From CAZUYC01 sp964624475 (lineage in GTDB: Bacteria > Myxococcota_A > UBA9160 > SMWR01), in contig CAZUYC010000001.1 of assembly GCA_964624475.1 (NCBI GenBank), forward strand, positions 1 through 64,000: a DNA stretch of 64,000 bases, in the 5' to 3' direction. Numbering within the stretch: position 1 is the first letter of the stretch; each line of letters opens with the position of its first letter. The notes beneath the pieces are model-generated. The model searched no databases. It was not told the origin of the DNA and worked only from the letters and a program-made list of their open reading frames with translations. The position numbers and the translations under genes were made by a program. Shown piece after piece: positions 54,027 through 62,498 of this stretch.

Positions 54027-56089
54027 GGCTTCGCGCCGTGGCCCTCTTGCCGCTGGCCCTGGCCACGGCCCTCGCGTGCGGACCGCAACGCGAGGCGCCG
54101 GGGCCGCACGGGCTCTTCGTGCTGGGCGTGGACGGGCTCGATCCCGTGATCCTCGACCGCCTGATGGCGGAGGGGACGATGCCCCACTTCGCCGAGCTCG
54201 CCCGCGAGGGCAGCTATCAGCGCCTCGGCACCTCCAATCCGCCCCAGAGCCCCGTGGCCTGGTCGAACTTCGTGACCGGCCGCGACCCGGGCGGCCACGG
54301 CATCTTCGACTTCGTCCACCGCGACCCGGTCACCTACCGGCCGATCTCGTCGGCGACCCCGCCCGCCCCGGACCCCGGATCCGCCCTCGAGTTCTTCGGC
54401 TGGGTGATCCCGCTGAGCGGCCCGGAGATCGTGAACAACCGCGGCGGGACGCCGTGGTGGGACCTGCTCGTGGCGCACGGCGTCGACACCGAGGTGTACC
54501 GCGTCCCCGGCAACTACCCGGTGCCGCAGAGCGACGCCAAGGTGCTGGCCGGCATGGGCACGGTGGACATGCGGGGCGGCTACGGCACCTACACGCTCTT
54601 CGCGGACCGCCCGGTCGAGGCGGACGACCCGAAGGGCGACATCCAGCAGGTGAGCGTCCAGGACTTCGACCTCGACGGCACGCCCGACACCGTCGAGGCG
54701 ACCCTCAAGGGGCCGCCGGACCTCTTCCACCTGCGGCCCGGCGAGGTCCCCGGTCCGGGCGACTACCTGACGGCGCGCGTGACGGTGCACCTCGATCCCG
54801 AGTCCGACACCGCCGTGGTGAAGGTGGGCTCCGAGGCGACCCTGCTCCGGGAGGGGGAGTGGTCCGAGTGGATCGACGTGGGGTTCGACGCGCTGCCCGC
54901 GGGACTCATGCCGCTCGCGGGCGCGGTGCGCTTCTTCGCGAGGGAGCTGCGCCCGGCCTTCGAGCTCTACGCCTCGGCGGTGAACCTCTCGCCGGCGAGC
55001 CCGCCGCAGGTCGTGACGAGCCCCGACGAGTGGGTGGAACCGCTCTACGCCGCGCTCGGGCACTTCTACACCCTCGGCATGCCCGAGGAGACCGGTGCGC
55101 TCCGCGACGGAGTCTTCAGCGACGACGACTACCTGAGGCAGGTGGCGCTGGTCCAGCAGGACTCGCGCGCCCTGCTCGAGCTGGCCCTCGATCGCTTCGC
55201 CCCGGGGGACGCGACCTTCGTCTACCTCTCGGACATCGACCTGAACTGCCACATGCTCTGGCGCCACGCGGATCCGAAGTATCCGGGCCTCGGCCACCCC
55301 GCGCGCGATCCCGCCATCGCCGCCGCCCACGCCCACGACATCGAGGGCTTCTACCGGGACGTGGACGCGGCGCTGGGCCGCGTGCGCGAGCGCCTACCTG
55401 ACGGAACCCGCCTCCTCGTGATGAGCGATCACGGCTTCCAGCCCTACACGCGGAAGTTCCACCTGAACGCCTGGCTACGCGACCGGGGCTACCTGCTGCC
55501 GAAGGACGGCCAGCGGACCGGCCGGGTCGGGCTCGAGGACGTGGACTGGTCGCGCTCGCGCGCCTACGGCATCGGGTTCAACGGGCTCTACCTGAACCTC
55601 GCGGGCCGCGAGTCCCGGGGCAGCGTGCGGGCGGAGGAAGCGCCGGCCCTGCTCGAGGAGATCGCCGCGAAGCTCGAGGCCGAGCGCGACCCCGCGAACG
55701 GCGCGCCGGTCGTGCTGCGCGCCTATCCCGCCCGGGAGGTGTTCCACGGCGAGCGCGTCTCCGAGGCTCCGGACCTCGTGGTGGGCTACAACCAGGGCTA
55801 CGCCGGCTCCGATCCCTCCACGCTCGGCGAGATCACCGAGGCCGTGCTCGAGGACAACACCTCGCGCTGGTCCGGGAACCACCTGATCGATCCGCGCCTC
55901 GTGCCGGGCGTGCTGCTCGCGAACGCTCCGATCGCCGACGGGGAGCACGACCTCACGGACGTCACGGTGTCGATCCTGGATCACTACGGGCTGCCCCCGG
56001 CGCCGGGAATGCTGGGCCGGTCGTTCCTGCGCGCCGGCGCGCAGGCCCCGCGATCGCCTGCCCCGGGCCCGGCGGGCCCGGGGCGCTAG
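54023..56089 (+). CDS. Alkaline-phosphatase-superfamily lipoprotein, paralogue of the upstream gene
   Basis: 688 residues with lipobox (LATALAC). Same catalytic pattern as its neighbour: FVLGVDGLDPVIL, SNPPQSPVAWSNFVTG, VYLSDIDLNCHMLW, LVMSDHGFQPY and WSGNHLIDPRLVPG. Contains a strand-rich insertion (~190-310) with FDLDGTPDTVEA, EF-hand-like spacing. Anchored by lipid rather than helices, so the pair may act in different compartments or as a complex. GTG start coupled to the upstream stop. Confidence 0.85.
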   Translation: MRLRAVALLPLALATALACGPQREAPGPHGLFVLGVDGLDPVILDRLMAEGTMPHFAELAREGSYQRLGTSNPPQSPVAWSNFVTGRDPGGHGIFDFVHRDPVTYRPISSATPPAPDPGSALEFFGWVIPLSGPEIVNNRGGTPWWDLLVAHGVDTEVYRVPGNYPVPQSDAKVLAGMGTVDMRGGYGTYTLFADRPVEADDPKGDIQQVSVQDFDLDGTPDTVEATLKGPPDLFHLRPGEVPGPGDYLTARVTVHLDPESDTAVVKVGSEATLLREGEWSEWIDVGFDALPAGLMPLAGAVRFFARELRPAFELYASAVNLSPASPPQVVTSPDEWVEPLYAALGHFYTLGMPEETGALRDGVFSDDDYLRQVALVQQDSRALLELALDRFAPGDATFVYLSDIDLNCHMLWRHADPKYPGLGHPARDPAIAAAHAHDIEGFYRDVDAALGRVRERLPDGTRLLVMSDHGFQPYTRKFHLNAWLRDRGYLLPKDGQRTGRVGLEDVDWSRSRAYGIGFNGLYLNLAGRESRGSVRAEEAPALLEEIAAKLEAERDPANGAPVVLRAYPAREVFHGERVSEAPDLVVGYNQGYAGSDPSTLGEITEAVLEDNTSRWSGNHLIDPRLVPGVLLANAPIADGEHDLTDVTVSILDHYGLPPAPGMLGRSFLRAGAQAPRSPAPGPAGPGR

Positions 56090-56099
56090 AGAGGACCCC

Positions 56100-56300
56100 A
56101 TGTTCGGTGCCAACGCCGTCAAGGTGAAGCTCGACCGCGACCTCGTCGACAAGCTGCGCAAGGTGGCCGACGTCGCCGGCTACGCGACGGTCGAGGAGTT
56201 CATCACGCACATCCTCGAGAAGGAGATGCTCCATTTCGAGGGCGCCAAGGACGACAAGGACATGCGCGAGCGCCTGAAGGGGCTCGGCTACATCAGCTAG
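56100..56300 (+). CDS. Small RHH-like protein with LGYI tail
   Basis: 66 residues: AVKVKLDRDLVDKLRKVADV then TVEEFITHILEKEM, like a ribbon-helix-helix strand and helices, and the end MRERLKGLGYIS. Ten bases after the phosphodiesterase stop and one base before the next GTG, so it is within an operon of secreted/membrane enzymes, odd for a DNA-binding antitoxin. No toxin is adjacent. Confidence 0.75.
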   Translation: MFGANAVKVKLDRDLVDKLRKVADVAGYATVEEFITHILEKEMLHFEGAKDDKDMRERLKGLGYIS

Positions 56301-56301
56301 C

Positions 56302-57120
56302 GTGGCGACCTGGAACGAGCTCTCGAGCGCGGTCTTCGACGCGCTGCTGGCGCCCTTCGGGCACGGCCCGGCGTGGTTCGACCTCCTGCTCTGGCCGGTC
56401 CTGGCGGGCGTGCTGGCGCTCGGGGTGTACAAGCGGCTGAGCGACCAGAAGGGGATCGAGCGCGCCAAGAATCTCATCGCGGCCCATCTCTACGAGATCC
56501 GGCTCTTCCGTCACGACCCGCTCGCGGTGCTCGCCTCGACCGGCAGGATCTTGTTCCGCAACGGCATCTACCTGGGCCACAACCTGCTCCCGCTGGCCGT
56601 GCTCCTGCTGCCGATGCTGGCCGTGCTGGCCCAGCTCGAGGCGAACTACGCCTTCGATCCGGTCCCCGTCGGCTCGGTCGAGCTGCTTCAGGTGCGGCTC
56701 GATCCGAAGGCCGGAGTCCCGGCGCGCGAGGTGCGGCTCGAGGTGCCCCCGGGCATCGCGCTGGACGCGCCGCCGGTCCGGAGCGCGGACGGCGAGATCT
56801 TCTGGCGCCTGCGCGCCGAGGCTCCCGGCGACCACGTGCTCGCGCTCACGGTGGGAGGCGAGACGCTCACCAAGACCTGGGCGGTCGGGGGCGACCCCCG
56901 CAAGGTGCCGCAGAAGCGCACCAAGAGCTGGGAGGCCTTCCTCTACCCCGGCGAGCCGGCGTTGACGCAACGCTCTTCCGTCCACACCATCGCGCTCCGC
57001 TATCCGGAGCGCGACCTCGGTTGGCTACCCGGCGGCGAGCTCGGGATCCTCGCCACCTTCTTCGGGCTCTCGCTGCTCGCGGGCTTCGCGCTCAAGGGGC
57101 GCTTCGGGGTCACCCTGTAG
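56302..57120 (+). CDS. Integral membrane protein of the phosphodiesterase operon
   Basis: 272 residues. Helix 1 ~25-43 (LLWPVLAGVLALGVYKRL), amphipathic segment SDQKGIERAKNLIAAHLYEI, helices ~90-115 (NLLPLAVLLLPMLAVLAQLE), a periplasmic beta-domain (~115-225) and a C-terminal helix (GILATFFGLSLLAGFAL). Layout with a basic cytoplasmic helix between helices recalls Oxa1-superfamily (TMCO1/EMC3) proteins; this is a weak fold inference. GTG start at 56302. Confidence 0.7.
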   Translation: MATWNELSSAVFDALLAPFGHGPAWFDLLLWPVLAGVLALGVYKRLSDQKGIERAKNLIAAHLYEIRLFRHDPLAVLASTGRILFRNGIYLGHNLLPLAVLLLPMLAVLAQLEANYAFDPVPVGSVELLQVRLDPKAGVPAREVRLEVPPGIALDAPPVRSADGEIFWRLRAEAPGDHVLALTVGGETLTKTWAVGGDPRKVPQKRTKSWEAFLYPGEPALTQRSSVHTIALRYPERDLGWLPGGELGILATFFGLSLLAGFALKGRFGVTL

Positions 57121-57139
57121 CTCTGGGGGGCAGACGGCC

Positions 57140-57754
57140 GTGGCCGATCGGATGCGCAGCTGGCTCCGCCGGCGGAGATACGGGACCCCGGTCTACGTGG
57201 TCTCGGGCCTGCCCCGTTCGGGCACGTCCATGATGATGCACATGCTCGAGGCCGGCGGCATCGCGCCCTTCAGCGACGGCGAGCGGGCCGCGGACGTCGA
57301 CAACCCGGAGGGCTACTACGAGCTCGAGCGGGCCAAGAACCTCGAGAAGGACGCGGACAAGAGCTGGGTGCGCGAGGCGCGCGGGCGCGCGCTCAAGGTC
57401 ATCTCGTTCCTGCTGCGCCACCTGCCCGACGAGAACGCCTACCGCATCGTCTACATGCGGCGACACCTCGACGAGGTGCTGCGGAGCCAGGACAAGATGC
57501 TGCACCGCCTCGGCAACCAGGCGCCGGACGCCGAGGCCCTGGCGACGAAGGAGGCCTACCGCAACGACATCATCGCCGCGCGGCTCCACGCGCGGAAACG
57601 GTCCAACATGGAGATGCTCGAGGTCCACTACGCCGAGGCCGTCGCGGATCCGGCGACCGCGGCGCGGGCCGTGAACGCCTTCCTCGGCGGACACCTCGAC
57701 GAGGCGGCCATGGCGGCCGCCGTGAACGCGCACCTCTACCGGAACCGGGTCTAG
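57140..57754 (+). CDS. Sulfotransferase family protein
   Basis: 204 residues. The 5'-phosphosulfate loop is SGLPRSGTSMMMHML and the 3'-phosphate site MRRHLDEVLRSQDKM, the two PAPS contacts. Short for the family, no signal peptide; cytosolic sulfation of a glycan or lipid intermediate is plausible. GTG at 57140, 19 bases after the membrane protein gene. Confidence 0.85.
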   Translation: MADRMRSWLRRRRYGTPVYVVSGLPRSGTSMMMHMLEAGGIAPFSDGERAADVDNPEGYYELERAKNLEKDADKSWVREARGRALKVISFLLRHLPDENAYRIVYMRRHLDEVLRSQDKMLHRLGNQAPDAEALATKEAYRNDIIAARLHARKRSNMEMLEVHYAEAVADPATAARAVNAFLGGHLDEAAMAAAVNAHLYRNRV

Positions 57755-57817
57755 AGCGGGAAGCCAGGAGGAGGACACGCCCTGGGCCAAGGACGCCGAT
57801 CGAGCTCGGGAAGGCGG

Positions 57818-59116
57818 GTGGCGGTGTTTCCGGAGCCTGCGGCGATCGGGCCGGTGATGAACCTGATCGGCGTCGCCCAGGGCCTGCGCGAGCTCGGACA
57901 CGAGTGCATCTTCATCCTCGACCCCGGCATCGCGGGCAAGGCGGCGGCCTACGGTTTCGAGGAGCGGCACCTCTCGTGCATGGAGCCGATGGCGCCGGAG
58001 GCGTCGGCGAAGTACTGGGACGAGTTCGTGCAGCAGTACCTGCCGGCCTTCCGGACGTCGCCGTACGAGCAGATCTCGACCTACGTCAAGGGCTGCTGGG
58101 AGGCCATCGTCGCCACGTCGGAGTGGTCGGTGCGAAACGGCCTCGGCGATCTGCTCGCGCAGCTGCGCCCCGATCTGATCGTCAACGACAACGTCGCCCT
58201 CTACCCGGACACCGAGCGGGCCGGCTGCCCGTGGGTGCGCATGATCTCCTGCAGCGAGAACGAGATCGGGGATCCGGACATCCCGCCGCACCTCTCGGGC
58301 TGCGCCGAGAACGACCGGGCCGGCTTCGAGCGCTTCCGCCGGCGCTTCGAGGAGGTGATCGGGCCGGTCCACGACCGCTTCATGGACTTCGTCGAGTCCT
58401 GCGGCCACGAGCGGCTCCCCTTCCCCGAGTTCGTGGCGCCCTCGCCCCATCTGAACCTTCTGCTCTATCCGCGCCCCCTGCGCTTCCGGCGGCGCCGGCC
58501 GCTCGACCCCCGGCGCTTCGTCTACCTCGACGGCTGCGTGCGGCGCGAGGCCGAGGCGTACCGGGTGCCCTCGTTCGGAGCCCACGCCGGCGCGCCGCTC
58601 GTCTACTTGAGCTTCGGAAGCCTCGGGACCGCCGACGTGGACCTGATCCGGCGCATGATCGACGTGCTCGGGAGGGCGCCCTACCGCGTCCTCGTGAACG
58701 TCGGCGACCATCGCGCGCGCTACGAGACGCCCCCGCAGAACGTGCGCCTCGCGCCGTGGTACCCGCAGGCGGCCGCGCTCCCGCACTGCGACGTGGTGAT
58801 CCAGCACGGCGGCAACAACACGCTCTCGGAGACGCTCTTCTACGGCAAGGCGCCGCTCGTGATGCCCTTCGTCTGGGACGGGCACGACAACGCGCAACGC
58901 GTGAACGACACGAATCACGGCATCGGCATGCATCGCTACGAGTGGAGCGACGACGAGCTGCTGCGCAACATCGAGCGCCTCCGGGTCGACGAAGCGATCC
59001 AGGCCCGCCTGCGCGAGACGAGCGCCACCATGCAGGCGCACGACGGCCGGGAGACCGCCGCGAAGCGCATCCACGAGCTGCTCGAGGCGACCGCACCTCG
59101 CGCGGGGAGGCCCTGA
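57818..59116 (+). CDS. UGT/MGT-type glycosyltransferase
   Basis: 432-residue GT-B enzyme (GT1-like). N-terminal GVAQGLRELGHECIFILD, C-terminal donor site with SFGSLGTADVDL, NVRLAPWYPQAAALPHCDVV and the HGGNNTLSETLFYGKAPLVM then PFVWDGHDNAQRV motif. Transfers a sugar from a nucleotide sugar to a small or lipid acceptor. GTG start at 57818. Lies between the sulfotransferase and a GH84 glycosidase. Confidence 0.85.
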   Translation: MAVFPEPAAIGPVMNLIGVAQGLRELGHECIFILDPGIAGKAAAYGFEERHLSCMEPMAPEASAKYWDEFVQQYLPAFRTSPYEQISTYVKGCWEAIVATSEWSVRNGLGDLLAQLRPDLIVNDNVALYPDTERAGCPWVRMISCSENEIGDPDIPPHLSGCAENDRAGFERFRRRFEEVIGPVHDRFMDFVESCGHERLPFPEFVAPSPHLNLLLYPRPLRFRRRRPLDPRRFVYLDGCVRREAEAYRVPSFGAHAGAPLVYLSFGSLGTADVDLIRRMIDVLGRAPYRVLVNVGDHRARYETPPQNVRLAPWYPQAAALPHCDVVIQHGGNNTLSETLFYGKAPLVMPFVWDGHDNAQRVNDTNHGIGMHRYEWSDDELLRNIERLRVDEAIQARLRETSATMQAHDGRETAAKRIHELLEATAPRAGRP

Positions 59117-59121
59117 GGGGC

Positions 59122-60219
59122 ATGGCGTCCGAACGGCGCGACTTCGCCTGCGGGCTCATCGAGGGCTTCTACGGCGAGCCCTGGAGCTTCGAGGCACGGG
59201 CCGGCTACGCGACCTTCCTGAAGGAGAGCGGCTTCGACTTCTACGTGTACGCGCCGAAGGCCGACACCCATCTGCGCAGGGCCTGGCGCCAGGACTGGCC
59301 CGCCGCGCAGTGGCGTGCGCTCGAGAAGCTCCGCGCCGGCTACCGGGAGCGCGGCGTGGCCTTCGGCATGGGCCTCACCCCCTACGGAACCCAGACCGAG
59401 TACGGCTCGGGGGCCCGGAGCGACCTGCGGCGAAAGCTGGCGCGGATCGGCGAGCTGGAGCCGGATCTCCTGGCCGTCCTCTTCGACGACGTGCCGGGCA
59501 TCGTCGGGGACCTGGCCGAGCGCCAGGTGGCGGTCGCCCACGATGCGAGGGACGCGAGCCGCGCGCGCTCGTTCCTGTTCTGTCCGACCTATTACAGCGA
59601 CGACTCCGTTCTCGAGTCGGCGCTCGGGCCCATGCCGGGCCGCTACCTGGAGGAGCTCGGCCAGCGCCTCGATCCGGAGATCGAGATCTTCTGGACCGGC
59701 CCGCGCATCTGCTCGCGCGAGTACAGCGAGGCCCATCTCTCGGACGTGGCCGGGCGCCTCGGCCGCAAGCCCTTCCTATGGGACAACTATCCCGTGAACG
59801 ACGGACCCCGGATGTGCCGGTACCTCCACCTGCGCGCGGTCGCGGGACGACCCCCGGGGCTGCGGGACTGGACGCGCGGGCTCGCCGCCAATCCGATGAA
59901 CCAGCCCGAGCTCTCGAAGATCCCGCTCCGCACGCTCCGCGAGAGCCTCGCGACGGGCCGCGGCTACGACCCGGCCGCGGCCTTCCGGAAGGCCGCCCGA
60001 GCGGTCTGTGGGCCGGCCCTCGCCGAAGCGCTCGAGGAGGACCTGGCGGCGCTCCACGACCAGGGGCTCGGCGCGCTCGACGCCGCGGGGCGGGCCGCGC
60101 TGCGCGCGCGCTATGCGGGCTTCGAGGAGCCGGTCGCCCGCGAGGTCGTGGCATGGCTCGACGGCCGCTTCGAGCCGTCCGCGGAGGTCCGGGCCGAGTT
60201 CGACGGCTGGAACGTCTGA
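59122..60219 (+). CDS. GH84-family beta-N-acetylglucosaminidase
   Basis: 365 residues, catalytic barrel of the O-GlcNAcase/hyaluronidase family: CGLIEGFYGEPWSFEAR, YVYAPKADTHLRR, and the adjacent catalytic Asp122-Asp123 in VLFDDVPG (substrate-assisted mechanism), then FLWDNYPVNDGPRM. No signal peptide, so apparently cytosolic, unlike most bacterial GH84 toxins; no carbohydrate-binding modules. Five bases after the glycosyltransferase stop, so co-transcribed. Confidence 0.9.
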   Translation: MASERRDFACGLIEGFYGEPWSFEARAGYATFLKESGFDFYVYAPKADTHLRRAWRQDWPAAQWRALEKLRAGYRERGVAFGMGLTPYGTQTEYGSGARSDLRRKLARIGELEPDLLAVLFDDVPGIVGDLAERQVAVAHDARDASRARSFLFCPTYYSDDSVLESALGPMPGRYLEELGQRLDPEIEIFWTGPRICSREYSEAHLSDVAGRLGRKPFLWDNYPVNDGPRMCRYLHLRAVAGRPPGLRDWTRGLAANPMNQPELSKIPLRTLRESLATGRGYDPAAAFRKAARAVCGPALAEALEEDLAALHDQGLGALDAAGRAALRARYAGFEEPVAREVVAWLDGRFEPSAEVRAEFDGWNV

Positions 60220-60332
60220 ACCGCACCCGCTGGCGAGGCCCCACCGTTCGGCTTCTCCGGCCGAGGCGCCGCGATCCGCTCCCCTCCATCGGGTAAAATA
60301 GCTCCAGCTCGGTCCGAGCCGAACCGCGGAAC

Positions 60333-60378
60333 GGCAAGGCGGCGGAGCCGCCGCGCAGCGAGTCGGAGGCGAGCGGAG
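60333..60378. repeat. REP-like intergenic repeat, copy 4 (inverted)
   Basis: Reverse complement of the family: CTCCGCTCGCCT, CGCTGCGCG, then the hairpin GGCGGC-TCC-GCCGCC and TTGC. The stem differs from copies 1 and 3 but remains fully paired. Lies between the GH84 and phosphatase genes, just after a TAAAAT box at 60294. Confidence 0.65.
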
Positions 60379-60405
60379 GCCTGGACTGGGCGTGGGCAGC
60401 GATTC

Positions 60406-60951
60406 ATGAGGGAGCAACGCACGACCCGGGCCGGACGGTCGGCAGGGCTCGCGATCGTCGGGGCCTTGCTGGCGGCCACGCTGTCCGTCGCGGCGTCGAG
60501 GGCCGCCGACCCGCACGGAGCCCTGCCCCGGGAGGTCGCTCCCGGCGTCTTCCGCTCGGCCCAGCCCGACCCCGAAGGACTGCGCGCCGCGCAGGAACGG
60601 GGCGTGCGAACCGTCGTCGTCCTGCGCACGAGCGTGCCGGAGGAGGAGCGCGAAGCGGCCGCGCAGCTCGGCCTCGAGCTGGTGCACGTCCCGATGGACG
60701 GTACGCACATGCCTTCGATGCAAGAGGTGGAGCGGGCGCTCGCGCTGATCCTGGATTCGTCGAAGCGTCCCGTCCTCGTCCATTGTGCTCACGGGGAGGA
60801 GAGAACCGGGGCCGTGATCGCCGCCTACCGCGTCGTCGCGAACGGTTGGGACCCCGCGGCGGCCGAGGCGGAGGCGATCCGGCTCGGGTTCGGCTTCGAC
60901 GACCTCGGGGAGTTCCTCGTCCGCTTCCAGGATCACTGGCTGCACCGGTGA
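60406..60951 (+). CDS. Exported dual-specificity/tyrosine phosphatase
   Basis: 181 residues with an N-terminal hydrophobic export signal (GLAIVGALLAATLSVAASRA). The PTP loop HCAHGEERTG gives Cys127 and Arg133 (HCx5R), with FRSAQPDPEGL and the general-acid region VPMDGT upstream, as in Siw14/DSP-like phosphatases. Periplasmic location suggests an inositol- or sugar-phosphate or lipid substrate rather than a protein. ATG at 60406 after GGGCGTGGG. Confidence 0.85.
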   Translation: MREQRTTRAGRSAGLAIVGALLAATLSVAASRAADPHGALPREVAPGVFRSAQPDPEGLRAAQERGVRTVVVLRTSVPEEEREAAAQLGLELVHVPMDGTHMPSMQEVERALALILDSSKRPVLVHCAHGEERTGAVIAAYRVVANGWDPAAAEAEAIRLGFGFDDLGEFLVRFQDHWLHR

Positions 60952-61048
60952 TCCTTCGAGCGTCTGCCCGCTCGGCCGCCGCGCCCATCGCACGCGAGGA
61001 TGAAGCGGTAGCCTTCCGGCCCGGCGTTCCGGGCGCGGAGGACGACCG

Positions 61049-61522
61049 ATGCGGAGAAACACCGGTCTGGCGGCGTGGCCGGTCGTGGCCCTGTTCGCCG
61101 CGGCCTGCTCGCTCGAGCCGAGCGGGGAGCGGCCGGGCCTCTGGATCTCCGGCGAGGCCGCGCGCGCGCCGGCCAGCGACTGGTCGTTCACCGACGGCGT
61201 GGAGGAGATCCTGATCGAGACGCGCACCGGCTACGGCCTGCCGCACTCGGTCACGATCTGGTGCGTCGCGATCGACGGCGAGCTCTACGTCGGTGCGAGC
61301 GCGCCCGACTTCCCGAAGGAGAGACGCTGGGTCCGCAACGTGCGGCGCGCCCCGGACGTGCGCCTCGAGATCGCCGGGCGGATCTACGAGCGGCGCCTCG
61401 AGCTCATCTCCGATCCGGCGCGGACCGACGCCGTCAACCGGGTCTTCGGCCGCAAGTACCGCTACGACGTCGACGAGGATCCAGACCCCGTCGTCTACTG
61501 GCGCGTCGTCGACCGCGGCTAG
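61049..61522 (+). CDS. Lipoprotein with split-barrel (PNPOx/F420-type) domain
   Basis: 157 residues. MRRNTGLAAWPVVALFAAAC gives a lipobox; the body EILIETRTGYGLPHSVTIWC, GELYVGASAPDFPKERRWV, RNVRRAPDVRLEIAGR is the split-barrel pattern of pyridoxamine-oxidase-like and deazaflavin-dependent proteins. Flavin or heme binding is possible; a lipid-anchored member is unusual. Confidence 0.65.
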   Translation: MRRNTGLAAWPVVALFAAACSLEPSGERPGLWISGEAARAPASDWSFTDGVEEILIETRTGYGLPHSVTIWCVAIDGELYVGASAPDFPKERRWVRNVRRAPDVRLEIAGRIYERRLELISDPARTDAVNRVFGRKYRYDVDEDPDPVVYWRVVDRG

Positions 61523-61556
61523 AACACGCCGGGCTGACAGGCCGCCGACACGAGGA

Positions 61557-61595
61557 GCGCCGGGGCCAGCCCTCCCACCCACCGATCCGGATCCC
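61557..61595 (+). repeat. Direct repeat, left copy, flanking a toxin-antitoxin module
   Basis: 39-nt sequence ending CCCACCGATCCGGATCCC; 35 of 39 bases match 62237-62275. The gene-free 61523-61792 otherwise shows nothing I can identify. Confidence 0.7.
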
Positions 61596-61792
61596 GATCC
61601 TCGACCACCTACCGGATCGAGAGGAGCAGGTGCGTCCTCCCCGGTATCGGAGCCGGAGAGACCCCCTATCCGGCGTTCACGAGGGCCTCGACGCCGAGAA
61701 CGTGACGACGCTTGAACCGCAGGTTAGGCCGCAACGAAGCAAAGAGGCGTGCCTTGGACGCGGCTTCGTCGGTCGGGTATCCTCCCGGTGCG

Positions 61793-62035
61793 ATGGCGGA
61801 AAAGCTCGAGCTCGAGTCGCTGATTTCCGTCTCCTCCGACGTCATGAGCGGCACTCCCGTGTTCGCTGGCACGCGCGTTCCCGTGAAGAATCTCCTCGAC
61901 TACCTTGCGGCCGGGGAGTCTCTCGACGAGTTCCTGGAGCAGTTCCCCACGGTCAAGCGCGATCAGGCAGTCGCGCTGATCTCGCTTGCGGAGAAGCTTC
62001 TCTTGGCTCGTGTCCATGAAGCTTCTCCTCGATGA
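61793..62035 (+). CDS. DUF433 antitoxin-like protein
   Basis: 80 residues: ISVSSDVMSGTPVFAGTRVP then VKNLLDYLAAGESLDEFLEQ and FPTVKRDQAVALISL, the DUF433 winged-helix pattern (G-x-P-x-F-x-G-T-R-V-P). DUF433 proteins pair with PIN-like toxins of the DUF5615 family, which is exactly the next gene, overlapping by 20 bases. Confidence 0.85.
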   Translation: MAEKLELESLISVSSDVMSGTPVFAGTRVPVKNLLDYLAAGESLDEFLEQFPTVKRDQAVALISLAEKLLLARVHEASPR

Positions 62036-62237
62036 GTCTCTCCCGAGGGACCTGAGGCTCCATCTCCCCGGGTACGAAGTCGTCAGCGTTCCCCAGCGCG
62101 GCTGGGCGGCCCAGCAGAACGGTGAGTTGCTCGAACTCGCGAGCGCGGAGTTCGACGTCTTCGTCACGGCCGACCACAATCTCGAACACCAGCAGAATCT
62201 CTTGACGCTCCCAGTTGCTGTCGTGGTCTGTCCGTAG
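62016..62237 (+). CDS. DUF5615 PIN-like toxin
   Basis: 73 residues: MKLLLDESLPRDLRLHLPGY, then SVPQRGWAAQQNGELLELA and VFVTADHNLEHQQNL. Acidic residues in LLLDESLP and VTADHNL correspond to the PIN-like active site. Overlaps the DUF433 gene by 20 bases. The stop codon abuts the right-hand direct repeat. Confidence 0.85.
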   Translation: MKLLLDESLPRDLRLHLPGYEVVSVPQRGWAAQQNGELLELASAEFDVFVTADHNLEHQQNLLTLPVAVVVCP

Positions 62238-62275
62238 CGCCGGCGCCTTCCCTCCCGCCCACCGATCCGGATCCC
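62237..62275 (+). repeat. Direct repeat, right copy
   Basis: Matches 61557-61595 at 35 of 39 positions, including an uninterrupted CCCACCGATCCGGATCCC. It begins at the last base of the toxin stop codon. Between here and 62498 no gene is seen. Confidence 0.7.
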
Positions 62276-62498
62276 GGCGTCCGGGCGACCATGGGATCCT
62301 CCAGGCGCGTTGGAGAGGCAGCCGAATCGGGGGACCCGGCGCCGCACGGTCTATCATCGCTCCAGGAAGCTCGTCCAGGGGGGGGCCAGGGCTCGGCGGC
62401 CGAGCGCGGGCTCCGCCTCGACACGCCGACGCCCGGCTCACCGCCTTCGAGCGGGAGGACGATGCACGGCGTGTGAGTCGGACGGGGGGGCCGCCACC

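Noticed and set aside
56100..56300. Antitoxin of a toxin-antitoxin pair
   Set aside because: RHH-like, but the adjacent genes are a phosphodiesterase and a membrane protein, not a toxin, and it carries the LGYI tail seen in the divergent lipoprotein.
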